DNA from: Microbacterium suaedae
GTDB taxonomy: Bacteria; Actinomycetota; Actinomycetes; Actinomycetales; Microbacteriaceae
Direction: 5' to 3'
Length of the DNA: 64,000 nt
NCBI RefSeq assembly: GCF_003254645.1
Contig: NZ_PNFD01000003.1
Location: 372,001-436,000, forward strand
The notes under the pieces were generated by a model. The model did not search any database. It was not told the DNA's origin and saw only the letters and a program-made list of their open reading frames with translations. Both the position numbers and the translations under genes were made by a program. Shown piece by piece: positions 8,025 to 16,890 of this stretch (positions are counted from its first letter, which is position 1; every line of letters starts with the position of its first letter).

Positions 8025-9116
8025 TCAGTCCATCCGGAATCCGTAGCTTGTCTGTCCAACGAGCGTGAGTGAAACGCTCACCGGGAGCTCGTCGGGAGTC
8101 TCGTCGTACTCGTCGAGGATGTCGATCCTGCTCACCGGCAGGAAGATCTCCCCGCTGTCGTCGAAGAGAAGGTCCTGCGGGCGGAAGGAGAAGCACAGTG
8201 CCCGGCGATTGTCGCGCAGTTCGATGGTGCGGACCATGTCGCCGCGCTCATGGATGTTGAGCGTGACCTCATCGGACAGTGGCGGCGACGAGGCGAAACG
8301 GGCATCGACTCGGTAGGTCAACGGCTCTGTCGCCTTGATGTTCAGATCGTTGATGATCTCGGAGAAGCGGGCCTCGGGATCGTTCATCTCGAACGCGATC
8401 GCGCGCAGGTGGTCGTAGCTGACCGGGATGTGGCGCGAGAACAGCACAGCGTTCTCGATCTCGGGGGCGGCGGCATCCGGCGCCTGGTCGGTGAGGTATG
8501 CACGCACTTCGTCAGGACCGGGGTAGTCGAAGCGCATGTGGTAGTGGAATCGTCCCGGCCGGTTCACGATGTACTCGCTCACATCGGCAAGGTCGTTCAC
8601 GGTCAGGCAGTAGATGCGCTTCACGCTCGACATGCCGTCGAACAGGCTGAGGAACTGGCTCTGGCGGTCCGCGCTGCCGAAACGGTCGCGTCGCCCATTC
8701 GAGAAGGTCTTCTCGAACTCGTCGAAGATGAGAACGCACTCATCGAGGGTGTCGAGGAACTCGACGATTCCGTCGACATCCTCGGTGACGAGCACGACAG
8801 GCAGGGCAAGACTGCGGGCGCGCTCTGCGATCATGCGCAGGAAGAGGGACTTGCCCTGCCCCTTGTTGCCCGAGAGCATCACCCCGAGGCTGCGAGAGAT
8901 GCGCTCGTGCGCGGAGAAGATCTTGTCGAGACGATGCGCGCGATCGCCGTATACGCGCTCGGCTCCGACGGTGAGGTCGGACACGCGCAGCAGGCTGAAA
9001 CCCTCCTTGGGGTTGTGCTGCACGCGATAGGTGCCGACAGGCAGGGCGTCGTGCGCTCGGACTGCGGAGTCATAGATCTTGATGCGACCGGCGGTCTCGA
9101 TGTAGGTGTTGCTCAT
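8025..9116 (-). CDS. AAA+ ATPase of unknown role
   Basis: A 363-residue AAA+ protein. Walker A is GNKGQGKS at residues 83-90, Walker B is CVLIFDE at 127-133, a sensor-1-like asparagine lies in LTVND near 174, and NRPGRF at 185-190 is the usual arginine-containing motif. The N-terminal 75 residues and the C-terminal 130 residues, which look beta-rich, match no domain I can name. Similar stand-alone AAA proteins occur in actinophages. The upstream region holds ACCGGT-type direct repeats. Target unknown; being placed next to a sigma factor and the flagellar locus suggests regulation or remodelling, but this is weak. Confidence 0.7.
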   Translation of the reverse strand: MSNTYIETAGRIKIYDSAVRAHDALPVGTYRVQHNPKEGFSLLRVSDLTVGAERVYGDRAHRLDKIFSAHERISRSLGVMLSGNKGQGKSLFLRMIAERARSLALPVVLVTEDVDGIVEFLDTLDECVLIFDEFEKTFSNGRRDRFGSADRQSQFLSLFDGMSSVKRIYCLTVNDLADVSEYIVNRPGRFHYHMRFDYPGPDEVRAYLTDQAPDAAAPEIENAVLFSRHIPVSYDHLRAIAFEMNDPEARFSEIINDLNIKATEPLTYRVDARFASSPPLSDEVTLNIHERGDMVRTIELRDNRRALCFSFRPQDLLFDDSGEIFLPVSRIDILDEYDETPDELPVSVSLTLVGQTSYGFRMD

Positions 9117-9198
9117 GGGGCGAGTGCAGCCTTTCTCTCGAGGTCTCTATCGGCAGTCGCGACCCGTATCGACAGCAGAACACCGGTATTTCGCTACA

Positions 9199-9225
9199 AC
9201 TGGTGCGACCGGTTCGACCGGTTGG
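9199..9225. repeat. Three tandem 9-bp repeats (ACYGGTKSG)
   Basis: ACTGGTGCG, ACCGGTTCG and ACCGGTTGG follow each other without a gap, and a further ACCGGT lies at 9182-9187. The cluster sits 80-110 bases upstream of the AAA+ gene start and 145 bases before the GntR gene, in their shared divergent region. Confidence 0.6.
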
Positions 9226-9303
9226 GGCTGAGGGCACGACCACCCCCGACGCGTCCCCCTCGCCCGGACTGTGTAGAGTCAACAGGTACGTAACCGTCGT
9301 TTC

Positions 9304-9321
9304 TTGCTCGTACCCGAGCAA
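9304..9321. promoter_or_regulatory. Inverted repeat upstream of GntR gene
   Basis: TTGCTCG-TACC-CGAGCAA is a perfect 7+7 bp dyad about 46 bases before the GntR start, suited to autoregulation by a dimeric GntR protein or to a leader hairpin. Confidence 0.5.
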
Positions 9322-9367
9322 AACCGGCACCTTCATGACCCACTGGTTCGCCCTGGAGGACGAGCAC

Positions 9368-10024
9368 ATGACGATCGCACTCGACCGCACGGAATCGAGC
9401 CCGGAGCCGATCTACGATCCGCTGACCAATCACACGGTCCGCCTGTCGGATCTCGCCTTCACGCGACTCGCAGAAGAGATCTCAAGCGGCCGACGGGGGC
9501 CCGGTGAGACTCTGCGGGACCAGAGCATCGCGAGAGAGTTCGGCGTCTCCCGGATGCCCGTGCGCGAGGCGATCATGCGACTGGAGCGCGTGCAGCTCGT
9601 CGAGGTGGCCGCTAGCCGCCACACCCGCGTCACCGCGTTCGACGCGGCCCGCGTCGCCGAGACCCTGGAGTTCGCGGGTTTCCTCTACAGCATGACGACA
9701 TCGCTCACGGCGCTGCGAGCCACCGACGAGAGCATCGAACACGGCGTGCGATTGCTCGATGACGCGATCGGCACGCCAGAGGATGAGGCCACCCTCGGCG
9801 CCCTGCGCGCGTTCTTCCGCCTCACCCTCGACCATGCCGGCAACAGAGTCGTCGAGTCGCTCGAGGACTTCACTCACCTCGTGCAGCACGCAGAGAGCGC
9901 CAGGACCCCCTCGGAGAACGCCGCCCGCGTGCGTCCGCACCTGGCGGATCTGCGCGACGCGTTTGCCGCTCGCGAGTCAGCGGCAGCCGCGCCCGCGATC
10001 CACGCGATGCATCGCATCGACTGA
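9368..10024 (+). CDS. GntR-family transcriptional regulator
   Basis: A 218-residue regulator. The winged helix-turn-helix occupies about residues 20-85 (SDLAFTRLAEEISSGRRGPGETLRDQSIAREFGVSRMPVREAIMRLE), the GntR signature. The remaining 130 residues are all-helical, as in the FCD-type effector domain. The start at 9368 is chosen for its GGAGGA box eight bases upstream; an in-frame ATG at 9335 has no such box. Divergent from the AAA+ ATPase. Its position between the AAA+ gene and the flagellar genes does not reveal a ligand. Confidence 0.88.
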   Translation: MTIALDRTESSPEPIYDPLTNHTVRLSDLAFTRLAEEISSGRRGPGETLRDQSIAREFGVSRMPVREAIMRLERVQLVEVAASRHTRVTAFDAARVAETLEFAGFLYSMTTSLTALRATDESIEHGVRLLDDAIGTPEDEATLGALRAFFRLTLDHAGNRVVESLEDFTHLVQHAESARTPSENAARVRPHLADLRDAFAARESAAAAPAIHAMHRID

Positions 10025-10052
10025 GGGCGCGCACTCGCTCCATCCCGTCCGG

Positions 10053-10074
10053 GCTCCGTTTCTGCGCACGGAGC
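10053..10074. terminator. Hairpin between convergent GntR and fliW genes
   Basis: GCTCCGT pairs with ACGGAGC around an eight-base loop. There is no clear T-run on either side, so strength is uncertain. Confidence 0.5.
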
Positions 10075-10079
10075 TCGGT

Positions 10080-10445
10080 TCAGGCGACCAGGGTGCCACT
10101 GACCGGAAGCGCGGCGTTCTCGAGGATCACCTGCTCGCCGACGGCCTTCGTGCGCGAGATCAGGACGGGCGCCCGGAGGTTCACGTGCACACCGTCGTCG
10201 TCGACGCTCGCGACGGCGAAGATCTCCGCCTCCTCACCGCCGAGGCGCGCGACAGCGTCGTGCAGAGCTTTCTCACCGGCGTAGCGCTCGAACCCGATGC
10301 GGACGAGAAACAGCCGCACGATGCCGTCGGCCGAGCGCAGGGTGTGCAGACCCGCTGCGCCGTCGACCTCGCGAAACGCGTAGTCGATGTACGGCGCGAG
10401 CCCCGGAAGGGGGCGCACAAACGTGATCTGCTTCTCGATGGTCAT
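10080..10445 (-). CDS. fliW: Flagellar assembly factor FliW
   Basis: A 121-residue FliW protein. Family features include ITFVRPLPGLAPYIDYAF near the start, then LRSADGIVRLFL, VASVDDDGVHVNLRAPVLI and the terminal ILENAALPVSG. FliW binds CsrA and relieves its repression of flagellin mRNA; when flagellin accumulates, FliW switches partner. The start overlaps the flgL stop by four bases (ATGA), so the two are translationally coupled. Last gene of the flgN-flgK-flgL-fliW unit. csrA is encoded 3 kb upstream, completing the pair. Confidence 0.93.
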   Translation of the reverse strand: MTIEKQITFVRPLPGLAPYIDYAFREVDGAAGLHTLRSADGIVRLFLVRIGFERYAGEKALHDAVARLGGEEAEIFAVASVDDDGVHVNLRAPVLISRTKAVGEQVILENAALPVSGTLVA

Positions 10446-11329
10446 CGCAGGAACTCCAGGAGGTTCGTGTTCAGGCCCTTGGCGGTCACCTGCAGGGCCG
10501 ACTGATAGGCGAGCTCGGCCGACTGCAGTTCGATGAGCACCTCCAGGCTGTCGACGTTCTCGACCGCCGCGCGGCGCACCTCGAGGTCGGTGGAGACGGA
10601 GAGGTTGTTGGTCGAGGCTCGCTCGATCTGCGCCTGGCGGGAACCCGCTGTGCCCTGCGCGGTGACCAGCGCATGAAGCCGGTCGTCGATGTCCTCGAGA
10701 CGCGACCCGACATCGGCGCCTCCGCGCAGCTCGGTGCCGATGTCGTCGAGGAGTGCGAACACGCTGTCGGCACCCGTTCCGAAGGCCGCGGCACCGTCGA
10801 CGTCGACGCGGACCGTCTGATTCTCGTCGATCCGGCGATTCACTCCGCCCGTACCCTGTCCGTTGTACGCGAAGGTGCCGCTGTCGAAGGCCGTGCCTGC
10901 ATCGCTCGTCCCGGCGAAGACGTGACGCCCCGCGATCGTCGTGTTCGCCTGGCCGAGGAGCTCCTCGCCGATGCTGTCGAGCTCTGCGGCGATCGCTTCG
11001 CGCGCCGTATCGCTGAGGGCGCCCGAGTTGGCTCCCTGCACGACAAGATCGCGAGCACGATTGAGCAGATCGATGCTTGACGACAGCGCCGAGTCCGCCG
11101 TCGTCGTCCATGCCATGGCATCGCCGATGTTGCGTGCGTGCTGCGATGCGCGCGCCTGCTGGCTGTGCAGATCGAGCGTCGTCGCGGCAGCCGTCGGGTC
11201 GTCGCTCGGGGCCCGAAACGCACGCTGGCTCGTTGCCTTGTCGTGGAGCTCTGCGCGCTCGGCGAGATTCTTCTGCAGCGTGCGCAGCGTGTCCTGGCTC
11301 ATGGTGCTGCTGGTGATGCGACCGATCAT
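10442..11329 (-). CDS. flgL: Flagellar hook-filament junction protein FlgL
   Basis: A 295-residue flagellin-like junction protein (HAP3). The N-terminal coiled segment carries RITSSTMSQDTLRTLQ and the KATSQRAFRAPSDDP stretch. The C-terminus (ELAYQSALQVTAKGLNTNLLEFL) pairs with it in the assembled structure. FlgL is secreted by the flagellar export system and sits between FlgK and the filament. It lies 14 bases after flgK and overlaps fliW. Length is normal for the family. Confidence 0.95.
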   Translation of the reverse strand: MIGRITSSTMSQDTLRTLQKNLAERAELHDKATSQRAFRAPSDDPTAAATTLDLHSQQARASQHARNIGDAMAWTTTADSALSSSIDLLNRARDLVVQGANSGALSDTAREAIAAELDSIGEELLGQANTTIAGRHVFAGTSDAGTAFDSGTFAYNGQGTGGVNRRIDENQTVRVDVDGAAAFGTGADSVFALLDDIGTELRGGADVGSRLEDIDDRLHALVTAQGTAGSRQAQIERASTNNLSVSTDLEVRRAAVENVDSLEVLIELQSAELAYQSALQVTAKGLNTNLLEFLR

Positions 11330-11343
11330 CGTCTCTCCGATGC

Positions 11344-12750
11344 TCAGCGGCCGACGAGGCCGGTGCGGTTGATCAAGGTGTCGAGCGCCTCATCCACTGC
11401 CGTGAGCACCCGCGCCGAGGCCTGATACGCCGTCTGGTAGGTGAGCAGGTTCACCGTCTCCTCATCGACGTCGACCGACGCATTCGACTGCTGCGCCGAG
11501 ACGGCGGCGATCGCGCCTGTGTCGGCGATGTTGGCGCGCTGCAGGTCACCGGACGTGGACACGCCGAACTGCGTGACGAACGCCGCCCACCCCTTGCTGG
11601 GCCCGCCGTCGGCGTCTCCGAGCGTGCCGATCTCGTCGGCGATCGACGTGTCCAGGCTCCCGGATCCCGGGCGCGCGAGGGCGAGCTCGTCAAGACCGCC
11701 GACCGCGACGGACAGCCCGACCGCCGCGGGGCCGGTCCCACTGAGGGAGAAGAAGTCTCCGCCGGCAGCGCCCGTGCGCGTCTGCCCCTGCCGGTGCAGA
11801 TCGTTGACGTGCTCTGCGAGGGAGGTCGCGACGTCGTTATAGCCCTGCGCCGCGACAGCCAGGGGCCCTCCGCTCGCGGCCGGTGCGAGCACGCTCACCA
11901 TTCCGCCGAGCTCGCCGCCGAGGGAGGTGATCGCGACATCGGGCCTGTCGGCCCATGCGACCGCAACGTGGCCGGCGGCGTCGATATCGACGGGCCCCGA
12001 AGCGACGATCTCGCGAGAGGTGCCGCCCGATACGAGAGCGTTCCCCTCCAACCGCAGCGTCATGGTGCCGTCAGACTCGAGAGATCCGGTCACCCCGGCC
12101 GCTGTCGAGAGGTTCTGGGCGAGGAGGTTGCGCTGATCGATCAGCTCGTTCGCGCCACGGCCCGACTGCGTCGCCTGGCGGATCTGCTCGTTCAGCTCGG
12201 CGACCTGGGAGGCGGTCGCGTTGATACCCGCCACCTGCCGGTCGACGGCCCCCCGCAGATCAGTCCAGCTCGCAGAGACCTGCTCGTATCCCGCTGCGAT
12301 CTGGGAGACGAGAACATCGGCGCCGCTGAGAACGACCGCGGCCGCTGATCCATCAGGCGAGTTCGCAAGGTCCGACCAGGATGCCCAGAATCCGTCCATC
12401 GTCGCCGCGAGCCCGTTCTCGGTCGGCTCTGCCATAGCCGCTTCGACCTGGGCGGACGCGGTTGCCCGCGCAGTCCAGAAGCCTGAGGCGGAGAGGGCGT
12501 CGCGCACGCGCGCATCGAGGACCTCATCACCGAGCCGGGCGATCTGGTCGACCGCAACCCCGTCTCCGGGGGCGATGGCCGCCGGCCAGAGCCCCGCGGA
12601 TCCGGCGGAGGGCACGGAGGACTGCTCGACCCGCTGACGCGTGTATCCGGGAGTCGTCTCGTTGGCGATGTTCTGGCCGACGACCGTCATGCCGGCGCGG
12701 GCAGCGGCCAGACCGCTCGCGGCGGTCTGCAATCCGGAGAAGGTGGACAT
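11344..12750 (-). CDS. flgK: Flagellar hook-associated protein FlgK
   Basis: A 468-residue FlgK (HAP1). The N-terminus has the rod/hook-family motif SGLQTAASGLAAARAGMTVVGQNIANETTPGYTRQ, and the C-terminus the matching VNLLTYQTAYQASARVLTAVDEALDTLI. FlgK is exported and forms the first junction ring at the hook tip. The gene follows flgN by eight bases, as expected since FlgN is its chaperone. The middle is alanine- and glycine-rich, as is usual in high-GC genomes. Confidence 0.96.
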   Translation of the reverse strand: MSTFSGLQTAASGLAAARAGMTVVGQNIANETTPGYTRQRVEQSSVPSAGSAGLWPAAIAPGDGVAVDQIARLGDEVLDARVRDALSASGFWTARATASAQVEAAMAEPTENGLAATMDGFWASWSDLANSPDGSAAAVVLSGADVLVSQIAAGYEQVSASWTDLRGAVDRQVAGINATASQVAELNEQIRQATQSGRGANELIDQRNLLAQNLSTAAGVTGSLESDGTMTLRLEGNALVSGGTSREIVASGPVDIDAAGHVAVAWADRPDVAITSLGGELGGMVSVLAPAASGGPLAVAAQGYNDVATSLAEHVNDLHRQGQTRTGAAGGDFFSLSGTGPAAVGLSVAVGGLDELALARPGSGSLDTSIADEIGTLGDADGGPSKGWAAFVTQFGVSTSGDLQRANIADTGAIAAVSAQQSNASVDVDEETVNLLTYQTAYQASARVLTAVDEALDTLINRTGLVGR

Positions 12751-12758
12751 ATTGCCCC

Positions 12759-13241
12759 TCAGACGTTCGTATCGAGCAGTCGGGACGAGCCGTCACGGAC
12801 GACGCCACCGGAGTCGTCGTAGGCGCCCGTGGGCGCCCCCAGGCCCGCGATCGTCTCCTGGGTGACGCGGAGCGCGGTGCGCACGCGCTGCTCGCCGACG
12901 TCCTTGGCGCCCTGGATCTCCGTGGCAAGGCGAAGCATCGCGTCGCGATGTTCGCGAAACACGTCCCGCCACACGTCTTCAGGGGCGTTCTCGATCAGCT
13001 CGCGCAACGACGCGTTGCCGCCTGCGCCCCACTCTTCGCCGACCGATGCGACCATCGTCGCACGCAGCAGCGACACCGAGGACAGCGCGTCCACGACGCG
13101 TTCCACTTCGACCGTCGCGTGGCTGATCCACCGGTTCTGCCCCGTCGCAAGCAACGTCTGCAGCGTCTCCAGCTTGAACAGCATCAGCTCGAGCAGTTCG
13201 CGCTCTCGCCACAGCTGCAGGCTCAGGTCGTGGGCAGGCAC
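12759..13241 (-). CDS. flgN: Flagellar export chaperone FlgN
   Basis: A 160-residue all-helical protein matching FlgN, the cytosolic chaperone of FlgK and FlgL. The pattern LWRERELLELMLFKLETLQTLLATGQNRWI is typical. The start codon is GTG, preceded by GAGG. First gene of the flgN-flgK-flgL-fliW unit, behind a predicted flagellar sigma promoter. Assignment is based on helix pattern and gene position, since FlgN sequences diverge. Confidence 0.85.
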   Translation of the reverse strand: MPAHDLSLQLWRERELLELMLFKLETLQTLLATGQNRWISHATVEVERVVDALSSVSLLRATMVASVGEEWGAGGNASLRELIENAPEDVWRDVFREHRDAMLRLATEIQGAKDVGEQRVRTALRVTQETIAGLGAPTGAYDDSGGVVRDGSSRLLDTNV

Positions 13242-13273
13242 CGTGTGTCACCTCGTCACTTCGCGGGGGTGCG

Positions 13274-13289
13274 GGCGAGTGCTCTCGCC
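13274..13289 (-). promoter_or_regulatory. 5' leader hairpin of flgN transcript
   Basis: On the minus strand GGCGAG-AGCA-CTCGCC is a perfect 6 bp stem with a four-base loop. It begins within a few bases of the predicted transcript start. The loop lacks GGA, unlike the hairpins of fliC and flgB. Confidence 0.5.
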
Positions 13290-13297
13290 ATCACTGC

Positions 13298-13330
13298 CTA
13301 CTATCGCGACGATTGCCCCGGAGAGTAACC
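13298..13330 (-). promoter_or_regulatory. Flagellar sigma-type promoter of flgN operon
   Basis: On the minus strand GGTTAC, 17 bases, then GCGATAGTA. The same two blocks and spacing occur upstream of flbD, flgB and fliC. The -10 part resembles the GCCGATAA of FliA/WhiG promoters. Located 57 bases upstream of the flgN start. Confidence 0.7.
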
Positions 13331-13367
13331 TTCGCACCGCGCACCGCCTTCGTGCGCGCCCGCGCGG

Positions 13368-13613
13368 CTACGGCGCCTCGGATCCGCCACGAAGGGCCGC
13401 GATGATCTTCTGCTCGATGTCATCGCTCGCGCCGGAGGCCGCGGCCTTGTTCTCATCACCGATCGCGACGACGACCTCGGAGCGGTGCACCGGGAGCTCT
13501 CGAGGGGCGTCGATCCCGATGCGAACTCCACCCGGAGTGACCCCGAGGACGACGATGCGGATGTCATCCCCGATGAGGATCGACTCGGTGGGCTTGCGGG
13601 TGAGAACGAGCAT
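13368..13613 (-). CDS. csrA: Translational regulator CsrA
   Basis: An 81-residue CsrA. The core [18 protein letters not shown] is present with Leu4 and Arg6, and the second RNA-contact site VHRSEV gives Arg44, so both RNA-binding surfaces look intact. CsrA dimers bind GGA in hairpin loops and block ribosome entry. The start is chosen at MLVLTRK, with GGAAGG seven bases upstream. A C-terminal extension of about 25 residues follows the core, as is common in flagellar CsrA where FliW binds. It stands downstream of flhA in the export operon; likely targets are the leaders of fliC and possibly flgB. Confidence 0.95.
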   Translation of the reverse strand: MLVLTRKPTESILIGDDIRIVVLGVTPGGVRIGIDAPRELPVHRSEVVVAIGDENKAAASGASDDIEQKIIAALRGGSEAP

Positions 13614-13668
13614 GGATGTGCCTTCCGTGGCGTGCGCCGGAGCGCGAGTTCTTCCGGAGAGAAAGGGG

Positions 13669-15735
13669 TCAGGATTCGTTCGGCGTGAGCGCGGCCTGCT
13701 CACCGATGCGGATGACGCCGACGACATCCATGGCGAGGCCGCCAGACGACGCTTCGTCGTAGGAGACGACCGGGAGCTGGGGAGCCTGCGAGACGGTCAT
13801 CTCTCGAACCCCTGCGCGAAGAGTCGGCGCACACACCAGGATCGGCTCGTGTCCGCTCTCTGCCGCAGACTGCGCCTGGGCGCGGACGGCGTCGAGGACG
13901 TCGAGGGTCGCTTGGGCACCGAGCACGATCTGGGCGCGCCCCTCGACAACACGCATCCCTTCCAGCATCTGCTGCTCGAGAGCAGGATCGAGCATGATCA
14001 CCTGCAGACGCCCGTCGTTCGCGAAGCGCGACGCGATTGCCGGCCCGAGGGCGCCTCGCGCTGCCTCGACGAGCCCTGCGTGCTCGGTCGAGATCTTCGC
14101 CCGCAGCACGAGCGCCTCGTAGATGCGCCCCAGATCCCCGATCGCGACGCGCTCAGCGAGGAGGCTGGTCAGCACCCGCCAGATCGCCCCCATCGACAGC
14201 AGCGCCGGGGTGAGTTCCTCCACGAGAGACGGCGTCTCCTTCTTGAGGTGCTCGGTGAGCTGGCGTGCGTCCTCGAGAGAGAAGAGACGGTGCGCGTTCT
14301 GCTGAACGACGTCGGAGAGGTGGGTGATGACGACGCTCGTGCGGTCGATCACCGTCGCCCCGGCGAGGTCTGCCGCGTGACTCATCTCCGTGGGGATCCA
14401 GCGCCCGTCAAGCCCGAAGACCGGATCGGTCACGGCGGTGCCGGGCAGATGATCGAGACCGGCGCCGAGGGCGAGCACCTGTCCGCGAGGGACGATCCCG
14501 CGTGCGACCTCGACGCCCGCAATGAGCACGGCATAGGTCTGAGCCGGGAGTGCGACGTTGTCACGAGTGCGCACCGGCGGGATCATGAAGCCCATCTCGA
14601 GCGCGATCTTGCGACGCAGGGCCTTCACCCGCGTCAGGAGGTCGCCCTGTCCCGGAGCTGCGAGGTCGACGATGTCCGGGGACAGCGAGATCTCCAGCGC
14701 GTGCACGCGCATCTTGTCCATCAGCTCGTCGGGAGTCTCCTCGGCCTCCGCCTCTCGCTGAGCGAGCTGCACGCTCTCGGCGTCCTCGTCCTTCCGCCGC
14801 TCGTGCGCCTTCATCCGCGAGGCCATGATGAACAGCACCGCGGCGACCGCGAAGAACGCGAAGATCGGCATCCCGGGGATGAATCCCAGGGCGACGGCGC
14901 CTGCGCCCGTGATCATCAAGGCGTTGCGCGACTGCAGCAGCTGTCGGCCCGCCGACTGCCCCATCTCGACTTCGATGTTCTCGCGCGTGACGATCATGCC
15001 CGTCGAGATCGCCATGAGCAGGGCCGCGATCTGGGTGACCAGCCCGTCGCCGATCGTCAGAATGCTGTACGTCTCCAGGGCTTCGACAGCGCCCTTGCCG
15101 TCCTGCAGCATGCCGATGGCGATGCCACCGACGAAGTTGATCACGATGATCACGACGCCGGCGATCGCATCGCCCTTGACGAACTTCGAGGCGCCGTCCA
15201 TCGCGCCGTAGAAGTCGGACTCCGCCGAGACTTCGGCGCGACGCCTCTTCGCCTCGGTGTCTGTGATGAGCCCCGCGTTGAGATCGGCGTCGATGGCCAT
15301 CTGCTTGCCCGGCATCGCATCGAGGGTGAAGCGCGCACCGACCTCGGCGACGCGCTCCGCGCCCTTGGTGATGACGACGAACTGGATGACGGTGAGGATG
15401 AGGAAGACGACGGCCCCGATGATGAGCGAGCCGGAGACGGTCACCTGGCCGAACGCCTGAATCACCTGACCGGCGTGCGCCTCGCCGAGCACCAGACGCG
15501 TCGAGGCGACGTTCAGGCCGAGACGGAACAGCGTCCCGATGAGCAGAAGCGAAGGAAACACCGAGAAGTCGAGGGGCCTCTTGGCGAACATCGAGGTGAG
15601 CAGCACCAGCAGGGCGAAGCTGATGTTCACGATGATCAGCACGTCGAGAAGCCAGGAGGGGATCGGGACGATCAGCAGAACGATGATCCCGACGACGCCG
15701 ACGGGAACCGTGGCCTTCGACAACAGCTGCTTCAT
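13669..15735 (-). CDS. flhA: Flagellar export gate protein FlhA
   Basis: A 688-residue FlhA. The first half has about eight membrane helices with the conserved FHIPEP-family stretch [29 protein letters not shown] and the cytosolic loop [12 protein letters not shown]. The second half is the cytosolic domain that docks chaperone-substrate complexes. The start is taken at the second methionine ([12 protein letters not shown]), because an AGGAG box lies a few bases before it and would be inside the coding region otherwise. It lies between flhB and csrA in the fliO-csrA unit. Confidence 0.97.
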   Translation of the reverse strand: MKQLLSKATVPVGVVGIIVLLIVPIPSWLLDVLIIVNISFALLVLLTSMFAKRPLDFSVFPSLLLIGTLFRLGLNVASTRLVLGEAHAGQVIQAFGQVTVSGSLIIGAVVFLILTVIQFVVITKGAERVAEVGARFTLDAMPGKQMAIDADLNAGLITDTEAKRRRAEVSAESDFYGAMDGASKFVKGDAIAGVVIIVINFVGGIAIGMLQDGKGAVEALETYSILTIGDGLVTQIAALLMAISTGMIVTRENIEVEMGQSAGRQLLQSRNALMITGAGAVALGFIPGMPIFAFFAVAAVLFIMASRMKAHERRKDEDAESVQLAQREAEAEETPDELMDKMRVHALEISLSPDIVDLAAPGQGDLLTRVKALRRKIALEMGFMIPPVRTRDNVALPAQTYAVLIAGVEVARGIVPRGQVLALGAGLDHLPGTAVTDPVFGLDGRWIPTEMSHAADLAGATVIDRTSVVITHLSDVVQQNAHRLFSLEDARQLTEHLKKETPSLVEELTPALLSMGAIWRVLTSLLAERVAIGDLGRIYEALVLRAKISTEHAGLVEAARGALGPAIASRFANDGRLQVIMLDPALEQQMLEGMRVVEGRAQIVLGAQATLDVLDAVRAQAQSAAESGHEPILVCAPTLRAGVREMTVSQAPQLPVVSYDEASSGGLAMDVVGVIRIGEQAALTPNES

Positions 15736-15789
15736 GGGTCTCCTGATCACATTTCTCGCTCATCTACGAGCATATCCAAGGTGTTCCCG

Positions 15790-16890
15790 TCAGATCCCGC
15801 GGTTTCTGATGGCCGCCTCCGGCATCGTGTGCGTGCCGCGCGCGGATCCGCGGCGCCGGAGCTGATCGACGAAGGCCAGCACCTGCGCGACGGCCGTGTA
15901 GAGCTCGACGGGGATCTCCCGGCCGACCTCGACGGCCGTGAACAACGCTCGAGTGAGCGGGATGTCACGAACAACGGGCACCGCCTCTGCCTCAGCGCGC
16001 TCACGAATCTTCTGCGCGACGACGCCGCCGCCCTTCGCGACGACCTTCGGGGCGGAGACACCCGGCTCGTAGACGATCGCCACGGCGAAGTGCGTCGGGT
16101 TCACGAGCACGACCGAACTGTTCGCGACGGCCGAGATCATGCGATTCCGACTGAGGGCCATCTGCTTGGAGCGGCGCTGCGACTTCACGAGCGGGTCACC
16201 CTCGCTCTTCTTGTGCTCGTCCTTCGCCTCCTTCTTGGTCATGTGCGTGTGCTTGCGATTGCGCTTGCGTACGACGGCGATGTCGATCGCAGCAAGGAGG
16301 AGTCCAACGACGACCGCGACGATCAGAAGGGTCACAACCGCCTGTGACGCCCGGGCGAGCAGGAAGCTGACCGGGTTCTGCCCGCTTGTGACCAGCAGCG
16401 GAACAAGCCCGGCCACGACGAACCACAGCGCACCGCCGATCGCCAGCGTCTTGAGGAGTGCCTTCACGCCCTCCCAGAGCGCCTGCGCGCCGAAGATCCG
16501 CTTGAAGCCCGCGGCGATGTTCAGCTGCTCGGTTCGCATCGGCACGGGGCGCAAGCGGATCCCGCCTTGCGATATCGCGGCCGCCGCCGCGACGAAGGCG
16601 GTCACGATCAGCAGCGGCAGCAGCACCTGACCGGTGGCACCGATCGCCTGCGCCAGAGTGTCGACGGCCAGCTGCGTGCTGACGCCGCGAGCCGCCTGGG
16701 CGGTGATGAACAGCAGCTCCGTGAGCGCATTCGAGGCGTTGTGGATGACGACGGGGATCATCGCGGCCGCCCCGCCGATGCAGATCCATGCGGTGAAGTC
16801 CTGGCTTCGGCCGATCTGCCCCTTCTTCGTCGCCTCCTTCAGACGCTGCTCGGTGGCTTTCTCAGACCGCTCGCTGCTGTCGTCGCTCAC
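15790..16890 (-). CDS. flhB: Flagellar export switch protein FlhB
   Basis: A 366-residue FlhB, which sets export specificity. The N-terminus is typical (SERSEKATEQRLKEATKKGQI), four membrane helices follow, and the autocleavage motif NPTH is at residues 264-267 in LVNPTHFAVAI. FliK is the expected partner that triggers the rod/hook-to-filament switch. The gene overlaps fliR by four bases. The last 20 residues (after QLRRRG) are variable. Confidence 0.97.
   Translation of the reverse strand: MSDDSSERSEKATEQRLKEATKKGQIGRSQDFTAWICIGGAAAMIPVVIHNASNALTELLFITAQAARGVSTQLAVDTLAQAIGATGQVLLPLLIVTAFVAAAAAISQGGIRLRPVPMRTEQLNIAAGFKRIFGAQALWEGVKALLKTLAIGGALWFVVAGLVPLLVTSGQNPVSFLLARASQAVVTLLIVAVVVGLLLAAIDIAVVRKRNRKHTHMTKKEAKDEHKKSEGDPLVKSQRRSKQMALSRNRMISAVANSSVVLVNPTHFAVAIVYEPGVSAPKVVAKGGGVVAQKIRERAEAEAVPVVRDIPLTRALFTAVEVGREIPVELYTAVAQVLAFVDQLRRRGSARGTHTMPEAAIRNRGI

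Noticed and set aside
6624..10024. The HU-sigma-AAA-GntR block as an intact prophage or integrated element
   Set aside because: No integrase, att-like repeats, capsid or tail genes are seen, and base composition looks like the neighbours.
12829..16347. A very long open frame on the plus strand opposite flgK to flhB, and a similar one at 21765-24152
   Set aside because: Both are antisense to well-supported flagellar genes. Their translations are arginine/aspartate/histidine-rich with no domain, as expected from the third-position GC of the opposite strand.
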